Shown: one piece after another, positions 24,721-33,319 of the stretch
Layout of the letters: each line of letters starts with the position of its first letter
Numbering within the stretch: position 1 is the first letter of the stretch
The notes under the pieces: model-generated
Seen by the model: only the letters and a program-made list of their open reading frames with translations
The model's database searches: none
What the model was told of the DNA's origin: nothing
Program-made: the position numbers and the translations under genes
Origin: Pseudobdellovibrionaceae bacterium
GTDB lineage: Bacteria > Bdellovibrionota > Bdellovibrionia > Bdellovibrionales > Bdellovibrionaceae
Reading direction: 5' to 3'
Assembly (NCBI GenBank): GCA_016785955.1
Contig: JAEUWH010000051.1
Location: 1-47,977, forward strand
DNA length: 47,977 bases

Positions 24721-25965
24721 ATGCGTGAAGTGAAGCCAGTCAGAGCTGACTATTTAGCTAAAAAATGGGTCAAATATCCGTCCATTACGGACGTCAAACA
24801 TGCGGGACGTGTTGTCGAGATCGAGCCGAGGTCGGTATTATTATTTGCAGGCGTCAAAACTGTGTTAGTGACTCATAAGGAAATTCGTAACTGGGACCAG
24901 ATGAGTGCCGTTTTAATTCCGGGTGATGTTGTCAGTATCAACAAGGCCGGCGTTTGTACTTTGCTAGCTCCTTGGCGTTCGCAAAGGCTTAAAGACTATG
25001 ACGAACAAGAAGCGCGGGTGATCATAAAAAAAATGCGCCTTCAGCAGAATTGGAACCAATTCATATCGGGTATTGGAGAATTTTTTGCCAAACATAAATT
25101 TTTACCCGTGCAAACCTCAACGTTAGTTGATAACCCGGGGCCGGAGCCAACGATTGATGTTTTTAAAACTCAATTTAAAGAGGGTAAAGAGAGCCGGGGA
25201 AAATACTTAATCACCAGTCCCGAGCTGAGTCTGAAAAAATTGGTTTCGCAGACACTGACGCCGCTTTTTGAAATCACCAAAGTATACCGCAATAATGAAA
25301 ATTCAGCTAAACACGCGCCCGAGTTTTGGATGCTGGAATGGTATCGACCATTTGCTAATTTGAGCACCGTGGCTCAGGATGTGGAAGATTTGATTTTATT
25401 CCTGCGCCAGTATTTATCTTTGAAAATGAAGGCCCCGGCTTTCCAACACACGTCGTTTCAGAAAATTTTAAAAGAGCACTATGCTTTTTTGTTTACGCCG
25501 GATTCTTCGGCCAGTGACCTTAAAAAATGTTTGACTCAAAATCAGGTTTATTTTTCCGAGTCTTTAAGTCTTGATGATTTGTTTAGTCTAGTAAATCTAG
25601 AGCTGGTAGAACCCCAGTTAGGGGCTCAGGATGTCGTATTCTTGAATCGTTACCCTCCGTACGCCGCCGCTTTGGCAAAATTGGATCAGGACGGTTGGGC
25701 GGAAAGATTTGAGGTTTATTGGAAAGGTTTGGAAATTGGTAACGCGTTTCATGAGCTGAATGACCCTGATATTCAGTTGCAACGGTTGATAGAAGACAAT
25801 AAGAAAAAACTGGAAAATGGCTTAGAGGCTTTGCCGCTGGATATGGAATTTATTGAAAGTTTAAACCGAGGACTGCCACCCACAGCCGGTATTTCTATCG
25901 GCCTCGAGCGGCTTTTTATGGCCTTATATGATGAACCAGATATAAAAAATTTAAAATGGATTTGA
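24721..25965 (+). CDS. epmA: EpmA-like EF-P lysyltransferase (class II LysRS paralog) with N-terminal extension
   Basis: The 414-residue protein has the class II lysyl-tRNA synthetase catalytic fold. Motif 2 reads YRNNENSAKHAPEFWMLEWY and motif 3 GISIGLERLFMAL. EpmA (PoxA/GenX) ligates beta-lysine to a lysine of elongation factor P to relieve polyproline stalling. The usual EpmA is about 325 residues; here about 90 precede the core and read as a small beta domain (HAGRVVEIEPRSVLLFAG, PGDVVSI), like an OB fold of LysRS. The insert that LysRS uses is reduced, so a full LysRS is unlikely. Neither the ATG used here nor an upstream TTG (24700) has a good ribosome site. efp and epmB are not in the window. 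Confidence 0.85.
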   Translation: MREVKPVRADYLAKKWVKYPSITDVKHAGRVVEIEPRSVLLFAGVKTVLVTHKEIRNWDQMSAVLIPGDVVSINKAGVCTLLAPWRSQRLKDYDEQEARVIIKKMRLQQNWNQFISGIGEFFAKHKFLPVQTSTLVDNPGPEPTIDVFKTQFKEGKESRGKYLITSPELSLKKLVSQTLTPLFEITKVYRNNENSAKHAPEFWMLEWYRPFANLSTVAQDVEDLILFLRQYLSLKMKAPAFQHTSFQKILKEHYAFLFTPDSSASDLKKCLTQNQVYFSESLSLDDLFSLVNLELVEPQLGAQDVVFLNRYPPYAAALAKLDQDGWAERFEVYWKGLEIGNAFHELNDPDIQLQRLIEDNKKKLENGLEALPLDMEFIESLNRGLPPTAGISIGLERLFMALYDEPDIKNLKWI

Positions 25966-26004
25966 ACGAGAAACAATAGTTTGTGTTCGCGTTGCATAGA
26001 ACCA

Positions 26005-26637
26005 CTAGTTGTGAGCAATTTTGATCTCTGCTTTGGTGTGGCACAAAGGATAATACCAAAGATGACTGGAGATTGTTTTAGCTTTTTTCGAACGACCTTT
26101 GGGTCTGAGTACGTCCCAGTATGAGCCCTCAAAAAACAATTTATTGGTTTGGTCAACTTGATCGTGAAGCATACCGAATCCACAAGCCAGGCTGCGGTTG
26201 CTGCTTTTCGAGTCATTCTGTCGGCAGCCACGCTGGTAGTCTTGCTCGCGGCCCAAATGAAGTTGAAGTAAGCCATAGGCCATGCCGTTGGGTCCTTTGG
26301 CTTTTGCATTCGCATTGCACGAGCTTTCAAAAAATACCATGGCATCAATCAACCGCAGATAAATAATTTTTTTTTCTTCGATCGATAAATTTACGAACTG
26401 AGGGCAATATTTTGTCAGATCGCTGCCACCCTTTGGTCTGAAAAATAAAGGATATTTGTGCTCGTTTAACTCAGCAAGGACGGCAGAGCGCCAGTTGCGA
26501 TTGGTTGGGGCCGAGATGCTAAACTCCTCGCAATAGTATCGAGAGTTAAATGTTCGTGTTTCGCTGGAACTTTGGCTTTCAGAACTACAGCTTGTTAGGT
26601 ATATAAAAATTAAAAAAATACACTGTCTTGTCCCCAT
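26005..26637 (-). CDS. Lytic-transglycosylase-like lipoprotein
   Basis: The 210-residue protein begins with a lipoprotein signal ending YLTSC (Cys17). Its centre has the lysozyme-like pattern FFESSCN...GMAYGLLQL, where Glu104 would be the catalytic acid of a soluble lytic transglycosylase (family SLT). Seven further Cys suggest disulfides. It should cut glycan strands of peptidoglycan at the outer-membrane inner face. An ATG at 26637 follows GGTGG by 5 bases and is preferred over the in-frame GTG at 26646. The gene converges on epmA, ending 39 bases from it. Confidence 0.8.
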   Translation of the reverse strand: MGTRQCIFLIFIYLTSCSSESQSSSETRTFNSRYYCEEFSISAPTNRNWRSAVLAELNEHKYPLFFRPKGGSDLTKYCPQFVNLSIEEKKIIYLRLIDAMVFFESSCNANAKAKGPNGMAYGLLQLHLGREQDYQRGCRQNDSKSSNRSLACGFGMLHDQVDQTNKLFFEGSYWDVLRPKGRSKKAKTISSHLWYYPLCHTKAEIKIAHN

Positions 26638-26646
26638 AAACACCAC

Positions 26647-26802
26647 CCGTTAGCTGTAGAATACAATCGAGATGCCTACGCGTAGGGCGCGTTTATTAAA
26701 GCTAATGCTTCATTAGGATGAAAAAAAAACAGGTTATTACGCAATTTGAGAGAGCAAATATATTTTGACTCTGTAGAGAAAAAGTAATTATTTCAATCTT
26801 GG
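26647..26802. other. Divergent gap, lipoprotein / adk
   Basis: No gene. It includes the 12-bp palindrome CCTACGCGTAGG at 26675-26686, of unknown meaning, and AT-rich sequence towards adk. Confidence 0.4.
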
Positions 26803-26811
26803 TGTTATAAT
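26803..26811 (+). promoter_or_regulatory. Extended -10 promoter for adk
   Basis: TGTTATAAT is a perfect extended -10 (TGnTATAAT); no good -35 is seen, which such promoters do not need. A start near 26818 gives a leader of about 37 bases to the GTG. Confidence 0.55.
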
Positions 26812-26854
26812 ATTAATTTGTCTAATGAGACGCCAAACTAATGGTAGGTATTAC

Positions 26855-27508
26855 GTGAAAATTATTTTGTTAGGTCCTCCGGGTGCTGGTAAAGGTACCC
26901 AAGCTCAATTTCTAAAGGATCGTTATAATATTCCTCAAATTTCGACCGGCGAGATCTTACGGGCAGAAATAAAAGCGCAATCAGAATTGGGAAAAAAACT
27001 AAAGGCAATTGTGGACTCGGGGGCATTGGTTTCGGATGATATTATTATCGAGATTGTTCAAAAAAAGATTCAATCCCCAGAGTGCAAAAATGGCTTTTTA
27101 TTTGATGGATTCCCGCGAACATTACCGCAGGCTGAAGCCGTAAAAACCGCCGATATTAAGATTGATCATGTGATAGAAATCACGGTGCCCGATACTGAGA
27201 TCGTCAAGCGTATGAGTGGTCGTCGGGTGCATTTGGCTTCAGGGCGCACGTATCACGTTGATCACAATCCACCAAAGAAATCTGGTATCGATGATGTTTC
27301 GGGAGAGCCGTTGGTTCAGCGCGAGGATGATAAAGAAGAAACAGTGAAAAAACGTTTAGACGTTTATCATCAACAAACTAAGCCACTTGTCGAATATTAT
27401 GAAAAGTGGTCAAAAACAGCAGATGCCAAAGCTCCTAAATACCACCGTGTCTCGGGTGTTGGCGAGATTTCAACAATCACAGAGGCGTTGGTGAAAGCGT
27501 TGGGATAA
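26855..27508 (+). CDS. adk: Adenylate kinase
   Basis: The 217-residue enzyme converts ATP and AMP to two ADP. The P-loop [10 protein letters not shown] begins at residue 7, and the AMP region has STGEILRAE and [13 protein letters not shown]. The LID region ([16 protein letters not shown]) has no zinc cysteines. The GTG start at 26855 gives the normal family N-terminus VKIILLG and has TAGGT a few bases upstream; the ATG at 26825 would add ten non-conserved residues. It is monocistronic, with an extended -10 before it and a strong terminator after it. Confidence 0.97.
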   Translation: MKIILLGPPGAGKGTQAQFLKDRYNIPQISTGEILRAEIKAQSELGKKLKAIVDSGALVSDDIIIEIVQKKIQSPECKNGFLFDGFPRTLPQAEAVKTADIKIDHVIEITVPDTEIVKRMSGRRVHLASGRTYHVDHNPPKKSGIDDVSGEPLVQREDDKEETVKKRLDVYHQQTKPLVEYYEKWSKTADAKAPKYHRVSGVGEISTITEALVKALG

Positions 27509-27587
27509 GAAATCTAAAACCATGGGTTTGAAGGGGCGAGCTAAACCTCTATTGAATCCCTAGGAAAGACCTAGGAAAGACATCTGA

Positions 27588-27617
27588 AAAAAAACCGAGC
27601 AAGAACTCGGTTTTTTT
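27588..27617. terminator. Bidirectional terminator, adk / ihf
   Basis: CCGAG pairs with CTCGG around a 6-base loop; eight A before and seven T after extend the stem and give a U-tract on each strand. It serves adk rightward and the IHF gene leftward. A tandem 11-base repeat, CCTAGGAAAGA, twice, precedes it near 27559-27580. Confidence 0.9.
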
Positions 27618-27647
27618 GTTTTCAATAAGATTTATGAAACGAAATTT

Positions 27648-27938
27648 CTATTCTTCTTTATCGTTAATATCTTCTTTTAATTCTTTGCCAACTTTAAAAA
27701 ATGGAATCTTTTTTTCATCCACTTCAATAATTTGACGGGTACGAGGGTTTCTTGCTTTGTAAGCGGAATATTTTCGGTTTACAAAAGAACCAAAACCGCG
27801 GATTTCAATCCGATCGTCTCGTAGAAGAGACTCAATCATCGTATCAAAAATTGTATTCACAACTGTTTCTGCTTTTACGCGAGTAATTCCCGCTTTTTCC
27901 GAAATCTTATTGATCAAATCTGATTTTGTCAGTGGCAT
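27648..27938 (-). CDS. HU/IHF family DNA-bending protein (IHF-beta-like)
   Basis: The 96-residue protein has the DNABII fold: helical start MPLTKSDLINKI, then RIEIRGFGSF and arm RNPRTRQ with the intercalating Pro, ending VGKELKEDI. RIEIRGFGSF plus the GKEL end resemble IHF-beta (ihfB/himD) more than HU, but the symbol is left empty since subtype is uncertain. It bends DNA as a dimer for transcription, replication and recombination. AAAGGA lies 7 bases before the ATG. It is the last gene of the minus-strand run from gdhA, 91 bases after a glycosyltransferase, and ends at a strong terminator. Confidence 0.92.
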   Translation of the reverse strand: MPLTKSDLINKISEKAGITRVKAETVVNTIFDTMIESLLRDDRIEIRGFGSFVNRKYSAYKARNPRTRQIIEVDEKKIPFFKVGKELKEDINDKEE

Positions 27939-28029
27939 TTGGCATCCTTTGAATGGCGCTAACTATTCGATTATATAAACTTTTTTTACTTGGGAAAGGG
28001 TTTTCTAAATGGACTTACTGCATTACAGA

Positions 28030-29268
28030 CTAATTTGGGCTGACGCCCAAGATTTTAAGGTAGGCATTGTAGATTCCTGTAACCATTTTTTTACGATCAA
28101 ACATTTCCAAGACTTTTTGTCTTGCTTTTTCGCCCATTTCATCAATGGGTAACGTGCCGGAAAAGATCTCGATAATAAGGTTGGCTAAAGACTCGGTGTC
28201 GGCGGGGCGGATTAAAAAACCATCCATGCCGTCTTCGATGATGTTGGATAAGGGGCTGACCTCGGACCCGATGATCAATTTCTTTTGCGCCATCGCTTCA
28301 ATCTGGGCGGGTTCGAGTCCTGTTGTTCGTGAACTCAAGTTTACAAAAATATCGCACAAAGAAATATAATCGAATAGATCCTGAGACTTCAATGCCCCTG
28401 TTAGAATCACTCGGCTGCCCAAAACTCGGTTTAAAATTTCAAGTTCAATTTGATTCATCAGGGGGCCTTTACCCACGATAATGAGGTGGGCGTTTGGCTT
28501 TTTCAGTGCTACTTTTTCAAATGAGATCAAGATATTGATGATTTCATCCATCTCTGTCATATCCGATAAAGTTAGAGCGACTTGGGAGATTTCGGGTAGG
28601 CCCAGATTCTTTTTCAAATCTAGAGGCTTCTCACGCAAATCAAGTTCGCCAATTTCAACTCCGTATGGAAGTGAGTATATATGGAAATCTGGATATAAAT
28701 AATAACGTTCGAGCATCACGCGTTGTTGCGGGTGATTTACGAAAATCGCATCCGCATTTTTTAATATCTCTCGGTCCTTACCTATATAAGTAGATAGAAA
28801 TTTGTACAACAAGGCTGCAAATGTTGTTAAAATACCTCGAACTGTTTCTTGACTCATGCCCAAGATCGAAAAGATTTGGGAAATCTGAGTGGCTTCGATG
28901 TCAAAGACACATTTAATTTTTAGCTGTTTTCGATTTTTAGAAATCTTCAAACCAGACGCATCTAAACTGTGAACGATATCAAAGGGTTTTCCTTTATGAA
29001 GTTCGATGAACTTTTGATAAACTGATTCTTCAAAAGACGATCTGAAAAATGGTGATCCTGAGTCGTTCAGAAAATAGGCTTTAACACCCTCGCGCTCGAT
29101 TTCATATTTATTCATTGGGCTAGAAAAAGAAATAACGGTCACGCGGCAACCGCGTTCGACTAACCCGGTGGCAATGGACCAGATATAGCCCATATCGGAA
29201 GAGCGACTCATGATTTGAAATCGCCGACTGATCAGACAAATAGAAATTTCTCTAGACAGCTTTTTCAT
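28030..29268 (-). CDS. Glycosyltransferase family 4 (GT-B)
   Basis: The 412-residue protein has the GT-B fold. An N-terminal half carries the DMGYIWSIATGLVERGCRVTV-type acceptor side (written here in part), and the donor half has LIIVGKGPLMNQIE. The donor signature E-x7-E occurs as GLEPAQIEAMA (about 322-332), followed by the usual DGMDGFLIRPAD. It should transfer a sugar from a nucleotide donor to an envelope glycan. Residues of the first 17 bases overlap the end of the upstream GT-like gene, which suggests they work together. The donor cannot be told. Confidence 0.9.
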   Translation of the reverse strand: MKKLSREISICLISRRFQIMSRSSDMGYIWSIATGLVERGCRVTVISFSSPMNKYEIEREGVKAYFLNDSGSPFFRSSFEESVYQKFIELHKGKPFDIVHSLDASGLKISKNRKQLKIKCVFDIEATQISQIFSILGMSQETVRGILTTFAALLYKFLSTYIGKDREILKNADAIFVNHPQQRVMLERYYLYPDFHIYSLPYGVEIGELDLREKPLDLKKNLGLPEISQVALTLSDMTEMDEIINILISFEKVALKKPNAHLIIVGKGPLMNQIELEILNRVLGSRVILTGALKSQDLFDYISLCDIFVNLSSRTTGLEPAQIEAMAQKKLIIGSEVSPLSNIIEDGMDGFLIRPADTESLANLIIEIFSGTLPIDEMGEKARQKVLEMFDRKKMVTGIYNAYLKILGVSPN

Positions 29269-30343
29269 TTTGGTTATTTGTCGCTTTTGAAATTAGCCGG
29301 TTAAATTCATTTACACTGATATCTACTAAGGACGAAGTGTTTAAAAAATCAGTTGCGTTTGATGGGGTGTTTGAATATTCAAAGTTCTTTATAAAATTCA
29401 GTACATGATGTTTTTGCGTGATTGATGCCATAGGATTACTGTCCCATAAATCTGGATACAAACGCATTTGGCTGTGGTCCATCACGATCTTGATTTTACG
29501 ATTTAAACAGAATTCAAAATACTGAATGCATTCTTCTAGATCAAAATTCATTCCGGCAATCCATAGAACGAAATTATGTTTAGGCAATGTGTTTAAGCCG
29601 CTGGTGCTGGGCATATCAAAAAAACGCCATGGTTTCGCATGAGACTTTGTCAGTGAATAATTTAATTTTTTCAATTCGCCGGCGCTCCAAACACTTAAGT
29701 CAGCAACAAATAATATGGAAAAACGTTGGGCAAGATTTGATAAAACATCTAAATCAAATTTTTTTGGTTTTAGCGGTACAATCATCTGGTACAGTTGAAA
29801 GTCAGCCTCATTTAAGCTAGGAGATTCGTAAGAAGATGTCGAGGACGCGCTGCTGGACTCCGATAATTTTAAAATTGGTGGAATAACGCCTTTAATCTGA
29901 TTACGGCTTTTTGCACTTAGACCACGTAAATGATATAAAAACGTACGGTGTGGGCCAGTGACAATATCCGCCGCATACACAAGTTTTTTTGCGTATTTGA
30001 TTTTTAAAAAGCTATCTTCGGATAAGAAAAATTGAATTGATAAAATTTTTCTAAACAATTGAGCTAGCCCAGCAAAAAAATCTGCGGTTTTTGCCGCCGA
30101 TGCAGAGTCTACAAATATATGTACAATGTCTGGGTTGATGACCATGAACGATGGAAAAAATTTGGCCATCTCGATAAAATTCCATCGACGGAAGTAGTAA
30201 AGAACATCATGATGAGCTATGGTTACATGTTTTTCAGATTGCGACGTTAACACTGTAAACTCATGCCCAGATCGCCGAAGGATCTCGATTTGATTTAAAC
30301 TGTTCGATGTTAGCTTTTGTGTGACAAAAAGTATCTTGGCCAT
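29252..30343 (-). CDS. GT-B-like protein, probable partner of the family 4 glycosyltransferase
   Basis: The 363-residue protein starts like a GT-B glycosyltransferase (KILFVTQKLTSNSLNQIEILRRSGHEFTV has the G-H-x-V strand-helix pattern, quoted here in part), with DIVHIFVDSAS (about 73-83). It has no signal peptide or membrane segment. The second half has no clear donor motif such as E-x7-E; a Ser-rich linker lies near residue 160-175. It may be a divergent or inactive glycosyltransferase subunit. Its ATG follows the Nudix stop without a gap (TAAATG), and it overlaps the next glycosyltransferase gene by 17 bases. Confidence 0.75.
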   Translation of the reverse strand: MAKILFVTQKLTSNSLNQIEILRRSGHEFTVLTSQSEKHVTIAHHDVLYYFRRWNFIEMAKFFPSFMVINPDIVHIFVDSASAAKTADFFAGLAQLFRKILSIQFFLSEDSFLKIKYAKKLVYAADIVTGPHRTFLYHLRGLSAKSRNQIKGVIPPILKLSESSSASSTSSYESPSLNEADFQLYQMIVPLKPKKFDLDVLSNLAQRFSILFVADLSVWSAGELKKLNYSLTKSHAKPWRFFDMPSTSGLNTLPKHNFVLWIAGMNFDLEECIQYFEFCLNRKIKIVMDHSQMRLYPDLWDSNPMASITQKHHVLNFIKNFEYSNTPSNATDFLNTSSLVDISVNEFNRLISKATNNQNEKAV

Positions 30344-30763
30344 TTATATTCCTAAGGCTTTAAAAAGATCGTTCAAAATCTTTTTATTCGCTTCAGGAAT
30401 GGGGCGTAGTTTCAATTCTTGAGGATAAATCCATTCCAACATCAGATGATGTTTCGCTTTAGGCTCGCCTTTCCAATAATTCACTTCAAAAAATAAAATG
30501 ATGATACCGACATCACCGTACGAATGGGTGCATGCCAATTTTAATTCGCCAATTTGCGCTTCAATGCCTAATTCTTCGTTGAGTTCTCTTTGAAGAGCTT
30601 GCTCGGGGGTTTCGCCAATCTCGATTTTACCACCTGGAAACTCCCACAAACCAGCCAAAGAATGATTCTCTGGACGTTGACCGACCAAGATTTTTTGATC
30701 TTTCTTCAGAAATCCGGCAACAACGGGTATCCAGTTGATTTTTTTCAGTTTAGGACGCTTCAT
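30344..30763 (-). CDS. Nudix hydrolase (MutT-like)
   Basis: The 139-residue protein has the complete Nudix box, starting GGKIEIGE and ending RELNEELGI, with the metal-binding glutamates. The arrangement GLWEFPGGK before it and a final WIYPQEL resemble MutT, which removes 8-oxo-dGTP, though other nucleotides or nucleoside diphosphates are possible. The ATG at 30763 gives the usual N-terminus; AGGA lies directly next to it, too close to be ideal, and a TTG at 30793 has no site. It joins the GT-like gene with no gap and follows pyrD after 93 bases. Confidence 0.9.
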   Translation of the reverse strand: MKRPKLKKINWIPVVAGFLKKDQKILVGQRPENHSLAGLWEFPGGKIEIGETPEQALQRELNEELGIEAQIGELKLACTHSYGDVGIIILFFEVNYWKGEPKAKHHLMLEWIYPQELKLRPIPEANKKILNDLFKALGI

Positions 30764-30856
30764 TCCTATAGAGTCTACTCGAGCGCTAGCCAAATATGAA
30801 GCCTAAACTCGGGTATTTACTCACTTTAAATGGACGACCGCCTATAAAACAAGCTA

Positions 30857-31894
30857 CTAGATGGTACTTTGGTACTCGTGGGCTATTTTTTTGAAAGTAT
30901 ACGGTCCTCGAAAAACCAATGAGCTGTATATTTGGCAAAGGTCGGCTCCCCAATACAAACGATCTCGAAGATCAGTACCCGAAGAGATGCCACCAGCATT
31001 AACTATCAGTTTATTGTTTCGATTAAGTCCTAAGATTTGTACAACATCCTTCAGCGTTTGAAGAGATTGAGCAGCCAGTGGTTTGCCAGATAGTCCACCA
31101 TCTTCCGGATAAGGAGATGGAGTGGGGCGTTGAATAGTGGTATTGGTGATTACGTAACCATCAACACCTTGGTTGTAACTGCGGTGAATAATACTCTCCA
31201 GCTGATCGCGCGGTTCATCCGGGCTGAGTTTTAAAAGCAAAGGTTTTTGCAGGCGACGAGACTCGCCCCCCAGCTTGTCCATCAGTGGCTCAAAATATTT
31301 TTTTGAAAATAATTGCCGTAATCCAGTTGTGTTGGGGCTTGAAATGTTCACAACAAAAACGTCACACACTTGATGCATCTGTCGCATCAGCAGCGTGTAG
31401 TCTTCATGAGCATTTTCATTTGCGGTCGTTCGATTCTTTCCAATATTTAAAAAAATAGGAGTCTGACGATTTTCAAAATTTTTTTCCAATTCAAAAAGAA
31501 CAGATTTATATCCTGGGCTTGGAAAACCCATCCGATTCCACAAGGCTTCAGTTTCTTTGAAGCGGTCCATGATTTTGCCTGAATTTGGCTTTTGAGCGTG
31601 AGGTGTTACGGTCCCGATCTCTAAAAAGCCGGCCCCCAGGTTCCACCAAGAGTCTATCGATTGGCCAGTTTTATCTAACCCCCCCGCAATGCCAACGGGA
31701 TTACGAAAATATAGATTTCGCCATTTTCGTGAGTGCCAGTCATATGGCTGATTTGACTTTTCAGATAAAAAAACGGTCATCTTTAAAAAAAATGGAAGCC
31801 AATCATGCCCCACGGATGGAGACATCCAGAGCCAGGGCTTCCAATAATCTAAAAGTTTTTCGAATGCACTTTCGGAGGTCATCTCACTCAACAT
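30857..31894 (-). CDS. pyrD: Dihydroorotate dehydrogenase (quinone), class 2
   Basis: The 345-residue FMN enzyme oxidises dihydroorotate to orotate in pyrimidine synthesis, passing electrons to quinone. Class 2 is shown by an N-terminal extension of about 50 residues (membrane helices), FLEIGTVTP and the catalytic NISSPNTTGLRQL, whose Ser is the base in this class. The FMN site shows NAGGISSGTD and the late GADLCQIYSSLVF. It starts 3 bases after the gdhA stop, so the two are co-transcribed. A later ATG (Met5) is an alternative start. Confidence 0.96.
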   Translation of the reverse strand: MLSEMTSESAFEKLLDYWKPWLWMSPSVGHDWLPFFLKMTVFLSEKSNQPYDWHSRKWRNLYFRNPVGIAGGLDKTGQSIDSWWNLGAGFLEIGTVTPHAQKPNSGKIMDRFKETEALWNRMGFPSPGYKSVLFELEKNFENRQTPIFLNIGKNRTTANENAHEDYTLLMRQMHQVCDVFVVNISSPNTTGLRQLFSKKYFEPLMDKLGGESRRLQKPLLLKLSPDEPRDQLESIIHRSYNQGVDGYVITNTTIQRPTPSPYPEDGGLSGKPLAAQSLQTLKDVVQILGLNRNNKLIVNAGGISSGTDLRDRLYWGADLCQIYSSLVFRGPYTFKKIAHEYQSTI

Positions 31895-31897
31895 TTC

Positions 31898-33196
31898 TTA
31901 GCGAGGATACAAACCACGAAGTAACATTGCCTTTTCTAGGCGCTTAACAGAAACGGCCATAGCCGCGCTTCTCATGTCACAATTTTTTTCCAGTTTAAAT
32001 TTTACGACATTATCGAAGGCTTTTGTGATAATCGTCTTTAAGCGATTATCAATTTCAGATTCGTCCCAGAAGAATGACATAATATCCTGTACCCACTCGA
32101 AGTAAGATACAATCACGCCGCCTCCGTTGGCCACAACGTCAGGAGCAATAAAAATTCCACGTTTAGTAAGAACTTTTGTCGCTGGATTTGAAATCGGCCC
32201 ATTCGCTCCTTCAACGATCACTTTAGCTTTGATTTTCTCGGCATTATGAAGATCGATTTGTCCTTCAAGCGCACACGGTAAAAGAGCTTCACAATCTAGC
32301 TCAAGAAGCGCTTCATTAGAGATTGGTTGTGACTTAGGAAAATCTTTTACAGTTTTGTGAGTTTTTACGTATTCAAGAAGCTCTGGGATATTAAAACCGT
32401 CGCCATTATGAATGCCGCCATTAACGTCACTCACCGCAATGATTTTAGCACCACGTTGGTGGGCAAATAAAGCTGCAAATGATCCGACATTACCGAAACC
32501 TTGAATCACAATGCGAGCTCCGTTAAATGGAATGTGGCAATGCTCGAACGCTTTTTCAGTTACGAAAATTACACCCAAACCAGTGGCATGGTTGCGTCCT
32601 AATGATCCACCAATTTCAACTGGCTTGCCGGTTACAACACCAGCTTGCGAAAAACCACCATATTCTTGTGAATAGGTATCCATCATCCACGCCATTGTTT
32701 GAGGGTCTGTTCCAACGTCAGGAGCTGGGATATCTTTGGTTGGTCCAATAAATGAACCGATTTCAGAAGTATAACGACGAGTTAAGTTTTGTTTCTCTGT
32801 ACGAGACAAAAGATTTGGATCAACACATACGCCACCTTTTGCGCCACCCAAAGGAAGACCCAAAACTGAATTTTTAAAAGTCATCAAAGCGGCAAGACCA
32901 ACGACTTCGGGAAGATCAACGTTTTGATGATAACGGATGCCTCCTTTGTAGGGGCCAAGAGTTGCATTGTACTGAACGCGATAACCCGTAAATACTTTCA
33001 CCGAGTAATCATCCATGCGGACGGGTACTGAAACAGTGACGCATTTTCGAGGTTTTTTAAGACGCTCTAAAACGTTCTTATCGCAATCGATCAGCGCGGC
33101 GGCCTCTTCTAAATTTTTTAAAGCATTTTGAAACAAAGGACCATTTAAGTGCCCTTCAATTTTTGAAATTTCGTTGTGGTTGTATGATAGACTCAT
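31898..33196 (-). CDS. gdhA: Glutamate dehydrogenase (Glu/Leu/Phe/Val family)
   Basis: The 432-residue enzyme interconverts glutamate and 2-oxoglutarate plus ammonium. The active site has PYKGGIRYH and the catalytic Lys in PLGGAKGG; the coenzyme domain has GFGNVG. Asp in PAPDVGT is the catalytic acid. VVANGGGVIVSYFEWVQ (about 360-376) is typical of the small catabolic NAD-type subfamily. The cofactor is not certain. AAGGAG precedes the ATG. It starts a minus-strand run with pyrD. Confidence 0.95.
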   Translation of the reverse strand: MSLSYNHNEISKIEGHLNGPLFQNALKNLEEAAALIDCDKNVLERLKKPRKCVTVSVPVRMDDYSVKVFTGYRVQYNATLGPYKGGIRYHQNVDLPEVVGLAALMTFKNSVLGLPLGGAKGGVCVDPNLLSRTEKQNLTRRYTSEIGSFIGPTKDIPAPDVGTDPQTMAWMMDTYSQEYGGFSQAGVVTGKPVEIGGSLGRNHATGLGVIFVTEKAFEHCHIPFNGARIVIQGFGNVGSFAALFAHQRGAKIIAVSDVNGGIHNGDGFNIPELLEYVKTHKTVKDFPKSQPISNEALLELDCEALLPCALEGQIDLHNAEKIKAKVIVEGANGPISNPATKVLTKRGIFIAPDVVANGGGVIVSYFEWVQDIMSFFWDESEIDNRLKTIITKAFDNVVKFKLEKNCDMRSAAMAVSVKRLEKAMLLRGLYPR

Positions 33197-33319
33197 AGGT
33201 CACTCCTTAAAAGTGTTCCTATCGTAGTAAAGTAAAAACTCGTAGTCATCAAAGAATTTTGCGTCTCTGAACCCTGTGTCTAGATCAGGACTTCAAGGAA
33301 TGCCCCTAGAATCCCTTAT

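Noticed and set aside
24721..25965. Full lysyl-tRNA synthetase
   Set aside because: The protein is about 90 residues shorter than LysRS; motifs and size fit EpmA plus an extension better.
26675..26686. CCTACGCGTAGG palindrome before adk
   Set aside because: A single 12-bp palindrome with no second copy; may be chance or a lone operator.
27559..27580. Tandem CCTAGGAAAGA repeat after adk
   Set aside because: Two short copies close to a terminator; no supporting context for a regulatory or mobile role.
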